Shown here piece after piece: positions 1 through 8,598 of a stretch of DNA of 64,000 nucleotides. Origin of the DNA: Bryobacteraceae bacterium (GTDB lineage: Bacteria; Acidobacteriota; Terriglobia; Bryobacterales; Bryobacteraceae); assembly GCA_023384675.1 (NCBI GenBank), contig JAHDVK010000013.1:89139-153138 (forward strand), written 5' to 3'. The notes under the pieces were generated by a model. It saw only the letters and a program-made list of their open reading frames with translations, was not told where the DNA came from and made no database searches. A program made the translations under genes and the position numbers. Position 1 is the first letter of the stretch. Each line of letters opens with the position of its first letter.

Positions 1-1
1 C

Positions 2-706
2 GTGCAGCGCCGCCAGCGGCAGGCAGTGCCGCTGTTGACGCTCGCCCTGGCGGGTTATACGAACGCGGGCAAGTCCACGCTGTTCAACCGGCTGACCCAA
101 GCGGGCGTGACGGCGGATGCGCGCATGTTCGCCACGCTCGACCCGACGGTGCGGCAACTGGTGCTGCCGTCCAGGCGGCGCGTGCTGTTGTCCGACACCG
201 TGGGTTTCATCCGCCAGCTGCCAACCACCCTGGTGAAGGCATTCCGCGCGACGCTCGAGGAGGTAACCGAAGCGGCGCTGGTGCTGCATGTGGTGGACGC
301 CTCTTCGGAACTAGCTCCAGAGCACATCGCGCACGTGGCCGGCGTGCTTGCCGAAATCGGCGCCGGCGGCACACCGCAACTGCTCGTGCTGAACAAAGTG
401 GACCGGCTGGGCGGCCCGCCCGCGGCGGTGGTCCGGCGGCTCGCTGGAGAGCAAACGGCCGTGGCCGTATCCGCGCTCACCGGCGAGGGCGCCGGCGGGT
501 TGCTCGAAGCGATTGACCGGGCGCTGCCGGCAGACCCGGTGAGCGAGGCGCTATTCCGATTCCCGCCCGGCGAGGCGCGGCAAGTCCACCTGCTCCACGA
601 ATTCGCGAAGGTCCTGGACGAGCAGTACGACGAGCAGGGGACGCTGGTACGCGCCGCGGCTCCGGAATCGGTCCAGCGCCGGCTGGCCGCGTTCCTGGTG
701 CACTGA
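2..706 (+). CDS. hflX: GTPase HflX, C-terminal part (5' end outside window)
   Basis: Ribosome-associated GTPase of the HflX family, which splits or rescues stalled 70S ribosomes. The visible 234 residues hold the whole G domain: G1 GYTNAGKST (about residues 18-26), a G2-region ATLDPT, G3 DTVGF, G4 NKVD and G5 SAL. HflX proteins are usually about 400 residues or more, so the N-terminal glycine-rich domain lies upstream of the window and the GTG at base 2 is only an internal codon. The C-terminal tail ends in a short basic region. The next gene, pgsA, lies 134 bases downstream on the same strand. The family assignment is safe; only the start is missing. Confidence 0.95.
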   Translation: MQRRQRQAVPLLTLALAGYTNAGKSTLFNRLTQAGVTADARMFATLDPTVRQLVLPSRRRVLLSDTVGFIRQLPTTLVKAFRATLEEVTEAALVLHVVDASSELAPEHIAHVAGVLAEIGAGGTPQLLVLNKVDRLGGPPAAVVRRLAGEQTAVAVSALTGEGAGGLLEAIDRALPADPVSEALFRFPPGEARQVHLLHEFAKVLDEQYDEQGTLVRAAAPESVQRRLAAFLVH

Positions 707-712
707 ATTGGG

Positions 713-797
713 CTGTGAAAAAAGCTGTGAAAGAGTTGCGTCCTCTCTGTGAAAATCGTTTGCTTCGTTTGGTTTATGGATGTCCGGATTTTCACAG
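713..797. repeat. CTGTGAAA octamer cluster in hflX-pgsA spacer
   Basis: Three direct copies of CTGTGAAA start at 713, 725 and 747, and an inverted copy (TTTCACAG) lies at 790-797. A 7/8 match, CTGTGAAC, spans the GTG start of pgsA at 839-846. The first two copies are 12 bases apart. The function is unknown; a protein-binding array upstream of pgsA is possible, but no known box was recognised. Confidence 0.5.
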
Positions 798-840
798 GCT
801 GCGGCGTTTGGGGCTCTGGTTTATGCTCGGAGTGTAGACT

Positions 841-1509
841 GTGAACGTCCCCAACGCACTCACGCTTCTGCGCATCTTCTTCGTGCCGCTGCTGGTGGCG
901 GCGCTGATGTCCGAAGACGTGCGTATTGAGGCGGGGCCGGTGTCGATCAGCAACCATCTGCTGGCGCTCCTCATTTTTCTGGCGGCGGCGTTCACCGATC
1001 TGCTGGACGGCTACCTGGCGCGGCGTTGGAACCAGATCACCACTGTGGGCATGCTGCTCGACCCGGTGGCGGACAAGCTACTGGTGTCGGCGGCGCTCAT
1101 TTCGCTGGTCTACATTCACAGCGTCCCCGCCTGGATGGCGGTGCTGATTATCGGCCGCGAATTCGCCGTGTCGGGGCTGCGTTCGATCGCCGCGGCCGAA
1201 GGCTACACGATCGCCGCCTCGGACCTGGGCAAGACCAAGACGGCGACGCAGGTGCTCGCGATCGCGCTGGTGATGGCGGCGCGCGATGCGCCGTGGCTCA
1301 ACGCGTGGGCGCAGATTGCGCTCTGGGGAACGATGCTGTTCGCGCTGATTTCGGCAGCCGACTACTTCCTCAAGTTCTGGTCGCGGCTGGATGAATCGAT
1401 CAAGGCGCGCAGGCGCACCGAGCTTCTGCAACTCGAGCACGAGAGGCAGAAGGCCGCGATGCGCGCCGCTGTCGCCCCAAAAGGCAAGCCGCGTGGACGC
1501 GAAACGTAG
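841..1509 (+). CDS. pgsA: CDP-diacylglycerol--glycerol-3-phosphate 3-phosphatidyltransferase
   Basis: Membrane enzyme that makes phosphatidylglycerol phosphate from CDP-diacylglycerol and glycerol 3-phosphate, the committed step to phosphatidylglycerol and cardiolipin. The CDP-alcohol phosphotransferase signature D-x2-DG-x2-AR-x8-G-x3-D-x3-D is complete (DLLDGYLAR through DPVADK, about residues 53-79). Several hydrophobic segments follow, and the tail is basic and probably cytosolic. The length of 222 residues is close to the family norm. The start is GTG with a CGGAG-like ribosome site about 8 bases upstream; no better in-frame start is visible. It converges with the hydrolase gene that ends at 1528. 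Confidence 0.95.
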   Translation: MNVPNALTLLRIFFVPLLVAALMSEDVRIEAGPVSISNHLLALLIFLAAAFTDLLDGYLARRWNQITTVGMLLDPVADKLLVSAALISLVYIHSVPAWMAVLIIGREFAVSGLRSIAAAEGYTIAASDLGKTKTATQVLAIALVMAARDAPWLNAWAQIALWGTMLFALISAADYFLKFWSRLDESIKARRRTELLQLEHERQKAAMRAAVAPKGKPRGRET

Positions 1510-1527
1510 AATCCACGCCGGTCAACA

Positions 1528-3129
1528 TTACCGGCGCTGCAGCAGCAACACCCAGTCCCCGGCGGCCAGCCCTTGCGCGCGCACCGGCGATTCCAGCCGT
1601 CGCGTCCCGGATGCCGTATTGGGTTCACCAATCCAGGTCCCGCTCTTCGGATCGAACCACCGCACTCGCCAATCGCCCTCCGCGAGAGTGAACTCCACCC
1701 ACGCGGGCTTTTCGCCGGGATTTTCGGCAGCCGGGCTGGGGCCGTCGGGATTCGCAAGATAGACGATGATGGTGCTCTCATCGCGAATGCACTTCCAGCG
1801 TTGCGGATCGCCGCCCGCGAAAGCGTCATCCGGAACCAGTCCCGCCAGGGTCAGGCGGGTGTCGCGGAAGAACTTGTGAATATGCACAAAGTCATGCGCG
1901 CCCTGATAGAGAATTCCCGCTCGATTCGCATCGTAATATCCGGAGACGCCGCGGATGCCGGTGTCGTCATACGCTTCGAACGTGCGGAGCCCGCCGTAGG
2001 TGGCGTGGCCGCCCGACAGTAATGACGCCCACATCAGCCGGCGGAAGAAATAGCGGTGGTTGCCGGGGTTTCTGTATAGCTCATAGCGGTCTTCGTCGTT
2101 CACGATGGGCTGCGCGCGGCGTGAGCGGTAGTCCAGAATCGCTTTGCCAGTGAGTTGATCGAGGTCTTCGATCGTGATGACGTCCGACCACTCGGCATCG
2201 GTGAAATCGTAGCCGGAGAAGCGCATCTGGTGGTTGGTGATCAGGGTGCCCCAGGGCTCGCGCGCGGCCATGTCGCGGCCCATCCGGTCGATGGTGGACC
2301 AGCGGACCTGGCGGCCAGTCAGCGCCGCATCGCCCCGCACGATTTCGCGGTCGTTGGTGATAGTCCAGTGAATGTTCGGAAACGCGGACCAGCGGGCCTG
2401 CGCGTGCCTGGCGATAAGTTGCGAAAAGGCGTCGCCATCGGCGTAGCGGCGGATCTCCCCGGTGTCCTCGGCGTAAGGGATCAATTGCAGGATGACATCC
2501 GGGTGGTGGTTCAACGCGTACACAATGCGGCGTTCGATCTCCTGCCAATAGGGCACCGCGAGCGCCGTGCGCTGCCCGTTGAAGAGCGCTTCCACATTGT
2601 TACGGGATTGGGCGAACCAGGTGCGGATCTTCGTTGCGCCCATGGCCGCGGCCTGGTCAATATACGCACGCCAGTGCGGTTCGCTCGCGACCACGTAGCG
2701 ATAGCCGGTATCGCCGATATGCAGGAACCAGTCGCCGTTATCGTATGCGAATTGACGGGGGTCGCCGGGATGCCGCCGCAGCTTGCCCTTCAGCGGCGAA
2801 GGCCCGGCGTGAAAACTGCCGGATTGGCCGTCCAGCGCCTCGATCGCCGAAGTTGAGCGCCACCGCCAGAGGCCCTGCTCCGCGACATACGCCCTCGCTT
2901 TGAACAGCCCGTCGCCATCGTGGAAACCGTCCACGGTCGTCTGTGCGCCGGACGGCAGGGTGAAGGTCACGCGGAGGTCCAAGGCGGAATCTTCCACGGC
3001 GGGTGGCGGCTTGGCGTGCAGCCGAACCTCATACACGCCGCGGTGGGGCGCTTCATCGGAGCCGGAAACCAGATACTGCTGGGCGCACGCGGCGGCGGCG
3101 CAACAAAACATCACGGCAACGCGCAACAT
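1528..3129 (-). CDS. Secreted DUF5060/DUF4038 glycoside-hydrolase-like protein
   Basis: A 533-residue exported protein. Residues 1-17 form a signal peptide ending in ACAQQ. An Ig-like DUF5060 domain follows (about 20-105, with GLWRWR), then a TIM-barrel region of the DUF4038 type (about 120-430), related to the apiosidase-like GH140 group. Acidic candidates occur in TNDRE and in ITIEDLDQ, but I cannot assign the catalytic pair. A short beta domain forms the C terminus (about 440-533). It lies 42 bases downstream of the GH10 xylanase on the same strand, so the two may be co-transcribed for plant cell-wall hemicellulose or pectin side-chain breakdown. The family is confident; the substrate is not known. 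Confidence 0.8.
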   Translation of the reverse strand: MLRVAVMFCCAAAACAQQYLVSGSDEAPHRGVYEVRLHAKPPPAVEDSALDLRVTFTLPSGAQTTVDGFHDGDGLFKARAYVAEQGLWRWRSTSAIEALDGQSGSFHAGPSPLKGKLRRHPGDPRQFAYDNGDWFLHIGDTGYRYVVASEPHWRAYIDQAAAMGATKIRTWFAQSRNNVEALFNGQRTALAVPYWQEIERRIVYALNHHPDVILQLIPYAEDTGEIRRYADGDAFSQLIARHAQARWSAFPNIHWTITNDREIVRGDAALTGRQVRWSTIDRMGRDMAAREPWGTLITNHQMRFSGYDFTDAEWSDVITIEDLDQLTGKAILDYRSRRAQPIVNDEDRYELYRNPGNHRYFFRRLMWASLLSGGHATYGGLRTFEAYDDTGIRGVSGYYDANRAGILYQGAHDFVHIHKFFRDTRLTLAGLVPDDAFAGGDPQRWKCIRDESTIIVYLANPDGPSPAAENPGEKPAWVEFTLAEGDWRVRWFDPKSGTWIGEPNTASGTRRLESPVRAQGLAAGDWVLLLQRR

Positions 3130-3171
3130 GGGGCCATTATGCCGCAGCGCGGCCGCTCGGGTTCGGCGCCG

Positions 3172-4395
3172 TCAGGGCAACCGCAGCGCGACTACCGTGC
3201 CGCCCTCACCGAGCGTGGCGGGCGCCGACGCACGCGTCTTCTCGCCGAACGCTGTGATCCCGTACCGGCCGCGAAAACCGCGGATTTTCGCCGTACCCGT
3301 TGCGTCGGTCACAGCTTCGGCGCGGGTCCACCATTGGTTTTTCACCAGCTCGCGCCACACCTCGTAGGATTGCTTGGGCGACCAGTCGCGGCGTACCATC
3401 GCGCCATCGGGCCGCCAGTGCCGGCCTTCCCAAAAGCCCCACATCAGAAACCAGCGCACGCGGGGATGGCTGAAGCAGAGCGTAAGGAAGTCCTTGAAGA
3501 AGGCGGCTTGCCCGGCCTCGTCCTTGATCTGGTAATCGTACTCGGTGATGGCGATCGGCAGGCCGAATTCGCCGAAACGGTCGAGGATTTCGAGCATCCG
3601 CTCCGGCGTGGTGGCTTGCGTGAAGTGGCCCTGCATGCCGATGCCGCCCAGCGGCGCGCCCTGGTCAAGCAGGAAGCGAATCGTGCGGGAGTAGTGGTCC
3701 TGATGGTCCACCTTTTCGCCGCGTGAAGAGAGGATGTTGTAGTCGTTAATGAATAGCATCGCATCGGGGTCGTGGCGGCGCGCTTCACGGAACCATTCGG
3801 CCATCACGGGATCGCCGAGAATCGTCATCAGGTCCTTGTTGGTGAATGGTTCGTTGATGACGTCCCAATGCGCGAGCGTGCCTCGATTCGCGCTGACGAT
3901 GTCCTCGATATGGGCGCGCACGCGCTCACGCAAGGCGGGCAGGTCGGACTCGAGTGACTTCAGTTTCGGCGGCAGCCAGCGCCAGCCGGGCCACACAAGG
4001 GTGTGGCCGCGAACCCGGCTGATGCCATTCGCGCGCAGCCACGCGACGGCTTCGAGAGCCGGCTGGCGGTCCCGGTCCCATTGCGGCCACTTCAGGTCGT
4101 TCTCGAGCACAACCATGTTGAAGTTGTCGCGGATGAAGGCGCGGTAGCGTTCGCTATCCTCGCCTCCGCCCAGAAGCTCTCGCGCCGCGACCGCGGTACC
4201 GAAGCCGAATTCGTGTTCGATCAGCGTAGCTTTCACCAAGACGCCGGCGGCGGGCTTGCCTTCGCGATCCGCGACGCGGACCGTCAGGGTGTCCTTACGG
4301 ATCTCTTCAATGCGCTCGAGCGCGGCCTGCCGCCAGGCGCCGGTTTGCGCGGCGGCCGGGATCGCGATGGCGATGAGAAGGAGTGGAAGGATCAT
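3172..4395 (-). CDS. Endo-1,4-beta-xylanase, GH10 family
   Basis: Secreted retaining xylanase of 407 residues. The ATG at 4395 gives a clean signal peptide (MILPLLLIA...AAAQ); the longer in-frame extension to 4500 is rejected because it puts 35 charged residues in front and runs into the divergent promoter. A small beta domain (LTVRVADREGKPA) precedes the GH10 barrel. GH10 landmarks are visible: HWDVINEP, whose Glu is the acid/base; FINDYN; GMQGH; and ITEYDYQ, whose Glu is the nucleophile. A second small beta domain (ATGTAKIRGF) closes the protein. It is probably co-transcribed with the DUF5060/DUF4038 gene downstream and is divergent from the OPT transporter. Confidence 0.92.
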   Translation of the reverse strand: MILPLLLIAIAIPAAAQTGAWRQAALERIEEIRKDTLTVRVADREGKPAAGVLVKATLIEHEFGFGTAVAARELLGGGEDSERYRAFIRDNFNMVVLENDLKWPQWDRDRQPALEAVAWLRANGISRVRGHTLVWPGWRWLPPKLKSLESDLPALRERVRAHIEDIVSANRGTLAHWDVINEPFTNKDLMTILGDPVMAEWFREARRHDPDAMLFINDYNILSSRGEKVDHQDHYSRTIRFLLDQGAPLGGIGMQGHFTQATTPERMLEILDRFGEFGLPIAITEYDYQIKDEAGQAAFFKDFLTLCFSHPRVRWFLMWGFWEGRHWRPDGAMVRRDWSPKQSYEVWRELVKNQWWTRAEAVTDATGTAKIRGFRGRYGITAFGEKTRASAPATLGEGGTVVALRLP

Positions 4396-4498
4396 ATATG
4401 GATTCAGTGTAACGCCGGAACGCGGGTTGTTCCAGAGTTTCCGGTGGGTTTTTCCTGGGCCAGCCGATCCGGCCGGCCGCCGCGATATCCTAAGGCCC

Positions 4499-6457
4499 AT
4501 GACTCCGCCGAATCATGAGCGCGAGCTTTCTCTGAAAGCCATTGCGCTGGGCCTGTTTCTCGCCTTCGTCTTTGGCTCGGCCAACGCCTGGCTGGGCTTG
4601 AAAGCGGGCCAAACGGTGGCGGCGACCATCCCGGCGGCGGTGATCGCCATGGCGCTGTTCCGTCTGCCGGCGATGCGCGGCGGCATCCTCGAGCAAAACA
4701 TCGCGCGCACCGCGGCGAGTGTCGGCGAAGCGCTCGTTGCGGGGGCGATCTTCACCCTGCCCGCGTTCCTGCTGCTCGATGTCGGCGGGGAGCGCCTCTG
4801 GTCCAGCCTCCGCGGCCACTATTGGGAGGCCACGTTCATCCTGCTTGCGGGCGGACTGCTCGGCGTGTTCTTCATCATCCTGTTGCGCCGGGCGCTGTGT
4901 GTGGACGCGGGCCTGCCGTGGCCCGAGAGCGTCGCCTCCTACGAAATCGTCCGCGCCGGGCAGGACTCCGGTTCGGCGCCGCGCCTGATTTTCGGCGGCA
5001 TGGGCTTTGGAGCGCTGATTCAGATTCTGAAAAGCGAGCGCGGCATCCCCATTTTCAAAGAATATCTGGAAGGATTTCTCGCCTTTCCGCAAGGCGTGGT
5101 GAAGCATTTTAACTTCTCGCGGGAAACCATCGCGGCCGTCACGCACCGGGGCGGCATTCCCTGGTCCACGCCCGCGCTATCGCCCGCGTTGATCGGCATC
5201 GGCTTCATAATCGGACCGAAATACGCGTCGGTGAGCGTGGCGGGCGGCATTTTGGCGTGGTGGGTGCTCATTCCCCTCCTGCTGTTCTTCGACCCCGACC
5301 TGCCCGCGCGCCTGGGTTCGGAGCAACACGACTTGGCGGCCTTCACCGTGTGGTACAACGTCGTCCGCCCCATTGCCGTCGGCATGATGCTGGTGGGCGC
5401 GGCGAACACGATGTATTCGATGCGCACCTCGATCGCGCAATCGCTCGGCGGGGCGCTGCGCAGTTCGCGCGCCGCCGCGGCTGGGGCCACCGAACGGACC
5501 GAACGCGATATCCCGATGCGCTGGATCCTCGGCGCGCTCGCCGTGCTGCTGATCCCGGTGACCATGATTTATTACAGCTTCACAGGCGCCTTTTTCCCGG
5601 CCCTGCTGACGGCGCTGCTGATGGGCGGCGCGGGCTTCCTGCTGTGCGCGGTGGGCGGCTACCTCGCGGGTCTGGTGGGCGTGTCCAACCAGCCGCTATC
5701 CGGACTCACGCTCACGGCGCTGGTGCTGACGGCGCTGCTGTTGCTGGCCCTCGGCGTCACCGGCGCGGCCGGCGCGGCGGCGGTGCTGGGCGTGGCGGCG
5801 GTGGTCGCGGTGGCGATCTCCGTATCGGGTTCGCTGATTCAGGACTTGAAGGCGGGCCATCTGTTGGGCGGAACGCCGTGGAAGATGCAGGTGGTGGAGA
5901 TTCTCGCAGTGATTCTGCTTTCTTTGTTCTTATTTCTGCCGATTGTGGCGCTGCACGAAGCGAATTTGGACACGGGCGGCTTGGGCGGCCGCGCGTTGCC
6001 CGCGCCGCAGGCGGGCCTGATGGCGCAGTTGTCGCAAGGCATCATGAGCGGCGAAATGCCATGGGGGCTGCTGGCTATCGGCGCGGCGGGCGGGCTGGCG
6101 CTGATCCTGATGGGCGCTCGCGCCCTGATGCTGGTGGCCGTCGGGATGTATTTGCCTTTCGACACGTCGTCGGCGATCTTCTGCGGCGGCGCGCTCCAAT
6201 GGGTCTTCGGGAAACTGGCGAAGGGGCGCGCCGAAGCGGCCGACCGCGGCACGCTGCTGGCCTCGGGACTCATTGCCGGCGAAGCCATTCTCGGCATCCT
6301 GCTCGCGGTTCTGTTCATCGCCAAACTGCCTTCGGTGCCCGAATTGCTCACCGGACAGCCGCATTTCGCCTGGTATGAAGCCACGGCGGGCTGGCTCTCG
6401 CTGGCGGGCTTCGCCGCAATCGCCTGGGTATTGCTGCGGGTGCCGCTGCGGCGCTGA
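4499..6457 (+). CDS. OPT family oligopeptide transporter
   Basis: Polytopic inner-membrane protein of the OPT/YSL superfamily (652 residues, well over ten hydrophobic segments). These proteins import short peptides or metal chelates with protons. The start ATG at 4499 gives a short cytosolic leader (MTPPNHERELSLKA) before the first membrane segment; the upstream in-frame extension overlaps the xylanase gene and has no family match. Family features seen: the early GLKAGQTVAA loop, PWPESVASYEIV after the fourth or fifth helix, and LGSEQHDLAAF. The ribosome site is weak (AAGG, 3 bases away). Substrate unknown; its position beside secreted hydrolases suggests nutrient uptake but does not prove it. 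Confidence 0.9.
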   Translation: MTPPNHERELSLKAIALGLFLAFVFGSANAWLGLKAGQTVAATIPAAVIAMALFRLPAMRGGILEQNIARTAASVGEALVAGAIFTLPAFLLLDVGGERLWSSLRGHYWEATFILLAGGLLGVFFIILLRRALCVDAGLPWPESVASYEIVRAGQDSGSAPRLIFGGMGFGALIQILKSERGIPIFKEYLEGFLAFPQGVVKHFNFSRETIAAVTHRGGIPWSTPALSPALIGIGFIIGPKYASVSVAGGILAWWVLIPLLLFFDPDLPARLGSEQHDLAAFTVWYNVVRPIAVGMMLVGAANTMYSMRTSIAQSLGGALRSSRAAAAGATERTERDIPMRWILGALAVLLIPVTMIYYSFTGAFFPALLTALLMGGAGFLLCAVGGYLAGLVGVSNQPLSGLTLTALVLTALLLLALGVTGAAGAAAVLGVAAVVAVAISVSGSLIQDLKAGHLLGGTPWKMQVVEILAVILLSLFLFLPIVALHEANLDTGGLGGRALPAPQAGLMAQLSQGIMSGEMPWGLLAIGAAGGLALILMGARALMLVAVGMYLPFDTSSAIFCGGALQWVFGKLAKGRAEAADRGTLLASGLIAGEAILGILLAVLFIAKLPSVPELLTGQPHFAWYEATAGWLSLAGFAAIAWVLLRVPLRR

Positions 6458-6472
6458 GACGGAGGAAAGTAG

Positions 6473-6508
6473 GGCGGGTTTCAACCGGCGCGGGACTTCA
6501 GCCCCGCC
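6473..6508. repeat. REP-like nested palindrome after the OPT gene
   Basis: GGCGGG at 6473-6478 pairs perfectly with CCCGCC at 6503-6508. Between them lie two small imperfect hairpins (around TTTCAA and ACTTCA). It sits 15 bases past the transporter stop, so it could act as a 3' hairpin or be an intergenic repeat. No second copy was found in this window. Confidence 0.4.
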
Positions 6509-6520
6509 TCAAAAAATCGC

Positions 6521-6839
6521 CTGCATCGCGAAGCCATGGAAGAAGCCATGGATGCCCTTGGTTCGGAACTCTCCATCCGCCTGTCCCACCGGGTGGAAAT
6601 TCCGGCGCCCTCGCGGGCACGGCGCGGCCAACGTCTGGTGCCCGTGCCGCTCTGGCTGTCGCCGAAACTCGCGCTCTTACCTGGCCCTGCGCGATCAGCA
6701 GATCAGCAACTCCGAGCTGGCCCGCCGCCTGGGAGTGCATGAACGGGTGATCGGCCGCATGCTTGATCCCGAACACGCCACGAGGACCGAGACCCTCTCA
6801 ACCCTTAAGGCTGACTTCGGAATCTACTGCTGGCGATAG
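6521..6839 (+). pseudogene. HicB-type antitoxin relic, 5'-truncated and frameshifted
   Basis: Two adjacent reading frames together spell the C-terminal part of a HicB antitoxin. The first frame (to about 6677) reads REAMEEAMDALGSEL, then a PAPSRARRGQRLVPVPLWLSPKLAL stretch. The second frame continues YLALRDQQISNSELARRLG and VHERVIGRMLDP, the helix-turn-helix DNA-binding part. The join is explained by one extra T in gcgctcttacctg near 6675-6680. The N-terminal partial RNase-H-like domain is missing, and no HicA toxin is visible beside it. It was therefore probably an acquired toxin-antitoxin module that decayed. The reconstruction by frameshift is my reading; a sequencing error would leave the truncation unexplained. 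Confidence 0.65.
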
Positions 6840-6995
6840 CGCTTCTTCTTACCACTGAGGGGCCATCGGATTCGATCGGCGGCATTCGCCCGAAAACTGC
6901 CGCAACTGGCCGATATCGAGCGGTGCTCCCATGCCATGTCGCCTGACGGCGTACAGTGGATGAGTCATGGAGTCACCGAAGCCCACGGGAACCTG

Positions 6996-7029
6996 CCGGT
7001 GTCACAACGCCACCGGTGTCACAACGGTG
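6996..7029. repeat. Two-copy 17-base tandem repeat
   Basis: CCGGTGTCACAACG occurs at 6996-7009 and again at 7013-7026, a period of 17 bases. The flanking GTGGATGAGT at 6956-6965 also recurs at 7027-7036. Apart from these repeats, nothing gene-like was seen between 6840 and about 7150. Confidence 0.6.
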
Positions 7030-7034
7030 GATGA

Positions 7035-7436
7035 GTGTGCGCCGTTGCCGCCGGGGTCGTGTCCCGGCTTGTCCCGGTCCGTCCACCCCCATCGCTCGAC
7101 ACCGGTCTGGCAAGGCTCCCGAGTCCGCCAATCTTTGCAGGAAATCGCGTGAGCTCAGTGCGGCTGATCCACCACGTTCAGCCCGAATACCCGCTGGAAC
7201 TGCGTCATCCCGGCTATCAGGAGGTCCGCAGCCGGTGTATGGTTTTGAAGGACCTTACCGTTGCCGGGATCACTCACGGCGGCGGCGCGGCAGCGCTGTT
7301 CCCCTCCGCCAAGGCCGCGGTGGAGCGCTGGCGATACGAGCCGCCGCGCCTCTCTTCTCCATACACGGGCAGGGCCGAAAGCATCGGGAATATCAACATT
7401 GTCCTGGTCTCGTTCAATGCGCCCACAGCGCCATAG
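7035..7436 (+). pseudogene. TonB C-terminal-domain relic
   Basis: The reading frame holds a recognisable TonB-type C-terminal domain from about base 7155: SVRLIHHVQPEYP at its start, AAVERWRYEPPRL near the end and IGNINIVLVSFN as the last strand. The central part is degenerate: the usual glycine-rich GxV strand is replaced by YQEVRSRCMVLKDLTV, and the normal PLL-xxAALDA helix by AAALFPSAKAA. The residues before it (MCAVAAG...) do not look like a membrane anchor or M56 peptidase. I read it as the surviving end of a larger TonB-family gene, but a short expressed protein cannot be excluded. Confidence 0.5.
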
Positions 7437-7509
7437 CGGTTTGATGACGGGGCGCTCGCTGCATGTTCTTCCAATCCGACTCCTTCCCGGACGCGGGGAT
7501 GGAACAAAA

Positions 7510-8598
7510 TTACTTCAGCCCCCGCACGCGCGCATCCCGGATCTCCACCCGTGTATCGTCCATGTGGATCTGCAAGCCGATCCGCCCCTGCTCGGGAAAG
7601 CCCGCGGGTAATTCGTCCACTTCCGCGACGGCCTGGCCGTCCACCAAGACGCGCACGCGGCGGCCCTCGACGCGCACCTGCAGCAGGAACCACCGCCCTT
7701 CGAGATCCGCCTGCAGGCGGCTGCGGGCGATGCCGTACACCGAACCGGTGGGATATACCGAATCGACGGGCGAATAGATCTGTACCTCGAAACCGCGCTC
7801 CAAACCGCTTCGAAATGGCACTTTTCCGCGGAAAAACACGCCGGAATTCGTCCTTTGATGGCTTCGGACCACGGCCGTGAACTCGAAATCGCGCCATTCT
7901 CCCGGCGCATAGAGGATGCCGTGGCCATTCGAGCCTTCCAGCACATCGCCTCGGACGGTCCAGTTGCCGCCGCCCGTGCGGGTCCAGCCTTCGAGGCCGT
8001 TGGCGAGCAGGCCGGTGAGCCGCGTGGGCGCGCCCAGATCTTCAATCACGAGGTTGCGAAGCGCGTAGGCGTGGCCCATGTCCGGAAAGCCGATAAACCC
8101 GCGGCGCAGGCGGTGGCGCAGCTCCGGCACGGTATCCAGATCCAGATCCTGCACCACGATGCCATCGACCTGCGCCTTCAACCGCGAGCCGCGCAGCTCG
8201 ATCTCGACGCGCCGCCATGCGCCGAAGCCCGGCGGCACGGCCTGCAGGGGGGCGCGAACGCCCGCGAGGGCCCCGGTCACCCAGGGCGTCGTCTGTTTGT
8301 GAAAATCGTGGGCGAGGATGAGGGCGAGGCCGGTGTGATGGGGGCGGTCCGACCGGGCGGCGCGTAGCAGGACGGCGCTTTCGGCCCATTGCGCGGGGTT
8401 GATCTCGAAGCGCAGACGAAAGTCTTCGTATTCGGATTCGGTACGCAGCCAGTTGCCCGCATGGCCGCGCCCGGAGGTATGAATTTCGCCTTTTTGGACG
8501 AAGAAACTCGGCCGCTCGCCCTCTTGCCGCCAGCCGGTGAGGTCGGTTCCATTGAACAACGCCACCGGAGCCAGCAGGAGGGCGAGCGGAAGAATCAT
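7510..8598 (-). CDS. Secreted protein with two DUF1080 (3-keto-disaccharide hydrolase-type) domains
   Basis: Exported 362-residue protein. A short signal peptide (MILPLALLLAPVA) is followed by two copies of the DUF1080 concanavalin-like fold. Copy 1 starts FNGTDLTGWRQEG (about 14-190) and copy 2 starts LANGLEGWTRTGG (about 195-362). Each shows the family pattern: an N-terminal LxGW, SGVFFRG or SAVLLRA, and a closing IGLQIH or IGF. Family members are described as 3-keto-glycoside hydrolases or sugar-binding modules. The start ATG overlaps the ahpD stop as ATGA, so it is translationally coupled to a peroxide-defence gene, an unexpected pairing. Substrate unknown. Confidence 0.85.
   Translation of the reverse strand: MILPLALLLAPVALFNGTDLTGWRQEGERPSFFVQKGEIHTSGRGHAGNWLRTESEYEDFRLRFEINPAQWAESAVLLRAARSDRPHHTGLALILAHDFHKQTTPWVTGALAGVRAPLQAVPPGFGAWRRVEIELRGSRLKAQVDGIVVQDLDLDTVPELRHRLRRGFIGFPDMGHAYALRNLVIEDLGAPTRLTGLLANGLEGWTRTGGGNWTVRGDVLEGSNGHGILYAPGEWRDFEFTAVVRSHQRTNSGVFFRGKVPFRSGLERGFEVQIYSPVDSVYPTGSVYGIARSRLQADLEGRWFLLQVRVEGRRVRVLVDGQAVAEVDELPAGFPEQGRIGLQIHMDDTRVEIRDARVRGLK

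Noticed and set aside
4256..4498. 81-residue N-terminal extension of the OPT transporter
   Set aside because: It overlaps the xylanase gene in antisense and contains no transporter-like sequence.
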